Assembly: GCA_016125225.1 (NCBI GenBank)
Contig: WGME01000010.1
Span: 90,710-154,709 of the forward strand
Reading direction: 5' to 3'
Length of the DNA: 64,000 nucleotides
Origin: a bacterium
Lineage (GTDB): Bacteria; Planctomycetota; Planctomycetia; Planctomycetales; Planctomycetaceae
Positions 63,960 through 64,000 of this stretch are shown in pieces. Position 1 is the first letter of the stretch; each line of letters starts with the position of its first letter. Position numbers and translations under genes: made by a program. The notes beneath the pieces are model-generated. The model saw only the letters and a program-made list of their open reading frames with translations, was not told the DNA's origin and searched no databases.

Positions 63960-64000
63960 TTACTTCTCCGCAGCCACGCGGAGGGTGATGCGGCCGTCGA
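63960..64000 (-). CDS. Partial CDS at the right edge (C-terminus only)
   Basis: The minus strand has an open frame from the edge ending DGRITLRVAAEK and a TAA (63960-63962). Only 12 residues are visible, so the product cannot be named. Position, strand and spacing fit a gene upstream of the 82-residue protein. Confidence 0.4.
   Translation of the reverse strand, partial: DGRITLRVAAEK

Overview
The window is a stretch of chromosome from a member of the Planctomycetota, most likely the Planctomycetales (Planctomycetaceae and relatives). The evidence is the protein families present: two DUF1559 prepilin-like proteins with the C-terminal H-x9-DG motif, Cys-type sulfatases, DUF1501, the DUF1592/DUF1552 pair, CRTAC1/ASPIC proteins with multihaem cytochromes, formylmethanofuran dehydrogenase subunits FhcA and FhcB, an FHA-GAF-PP2C phosphatase beside a Ser/Thr kinase, and a TPR/ExbB/ExbD locus. 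The species is not identified.

Layout. 1-626 is the end of a DUF1559 gene. 714-8959 is a duplicated set: a seven-haem cytochrome at each end (both on +) enclosing four minus-strand genes in the order TPR, CRTAC1, CRTAC1, TPR. About 9130-10277 holds mobile debris, an IS3-type transposase ruin abutting a truncated tyrosine recombinase. 10352-14882 has two sulfatases converging on a DUF1501 protein. 14967-24715 combines fhcA, the conserved phoH / HD-hydrolase / ybeY / CBS-transporter run, fhcB and dus. 24869-24952 is a 27-codon very basic gene with its own terminator. 25106-27881 is a sugar-isomerase pair split by a four-helix-bundle cassette. 28004-30253 is an S9 peptidase. 30670-36213 is DUF1592, a second four-helix-bundle cassette, DUF1552 and an unknown secreted protein. 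36512-41908 is a kinase, an FHA-GAF phosphatase and a DinG/XPD-like helicase. 42524-44752 is a YdeP-type molybdopterin oxidoreductase. 44794-52188 is a minus-strand operon: two TPR proteins, ExbB and three ExbD. 52832-53506 is a LolD/MacB-type ATPase. 53953-55454 is a DUF1559 protein with a small lipoprotein. 55589-58137 is hemE and hemY.

From tRNA-Leu(CAG) at 58419 to the end the content changes to a mobile element: an integrase beside the tRNA, a DUF1016 (YhcG-type) nuclease, an origin-like region with three iterons and a DnaA box, and the coupled genes parA, a ribbon-helix-helix gene and repA. This looks like a plasmid integrated at the tRNA gene, running past the right edge.

The two strongest leads for undescribed biology are (1) the two four-helix-bundle (S23/IVP-like) genes, each inserted colinearly between functionally linked genes and each bounded by inverted repeats, which suggests small mobile cassettes; and (2) the duplicated cytochrome/TPR/CRTAC1 locus. 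The 27-aa basic protein and the integrated plasmid origin are further leads. All functional calls come from reading motifs; no database search was run.
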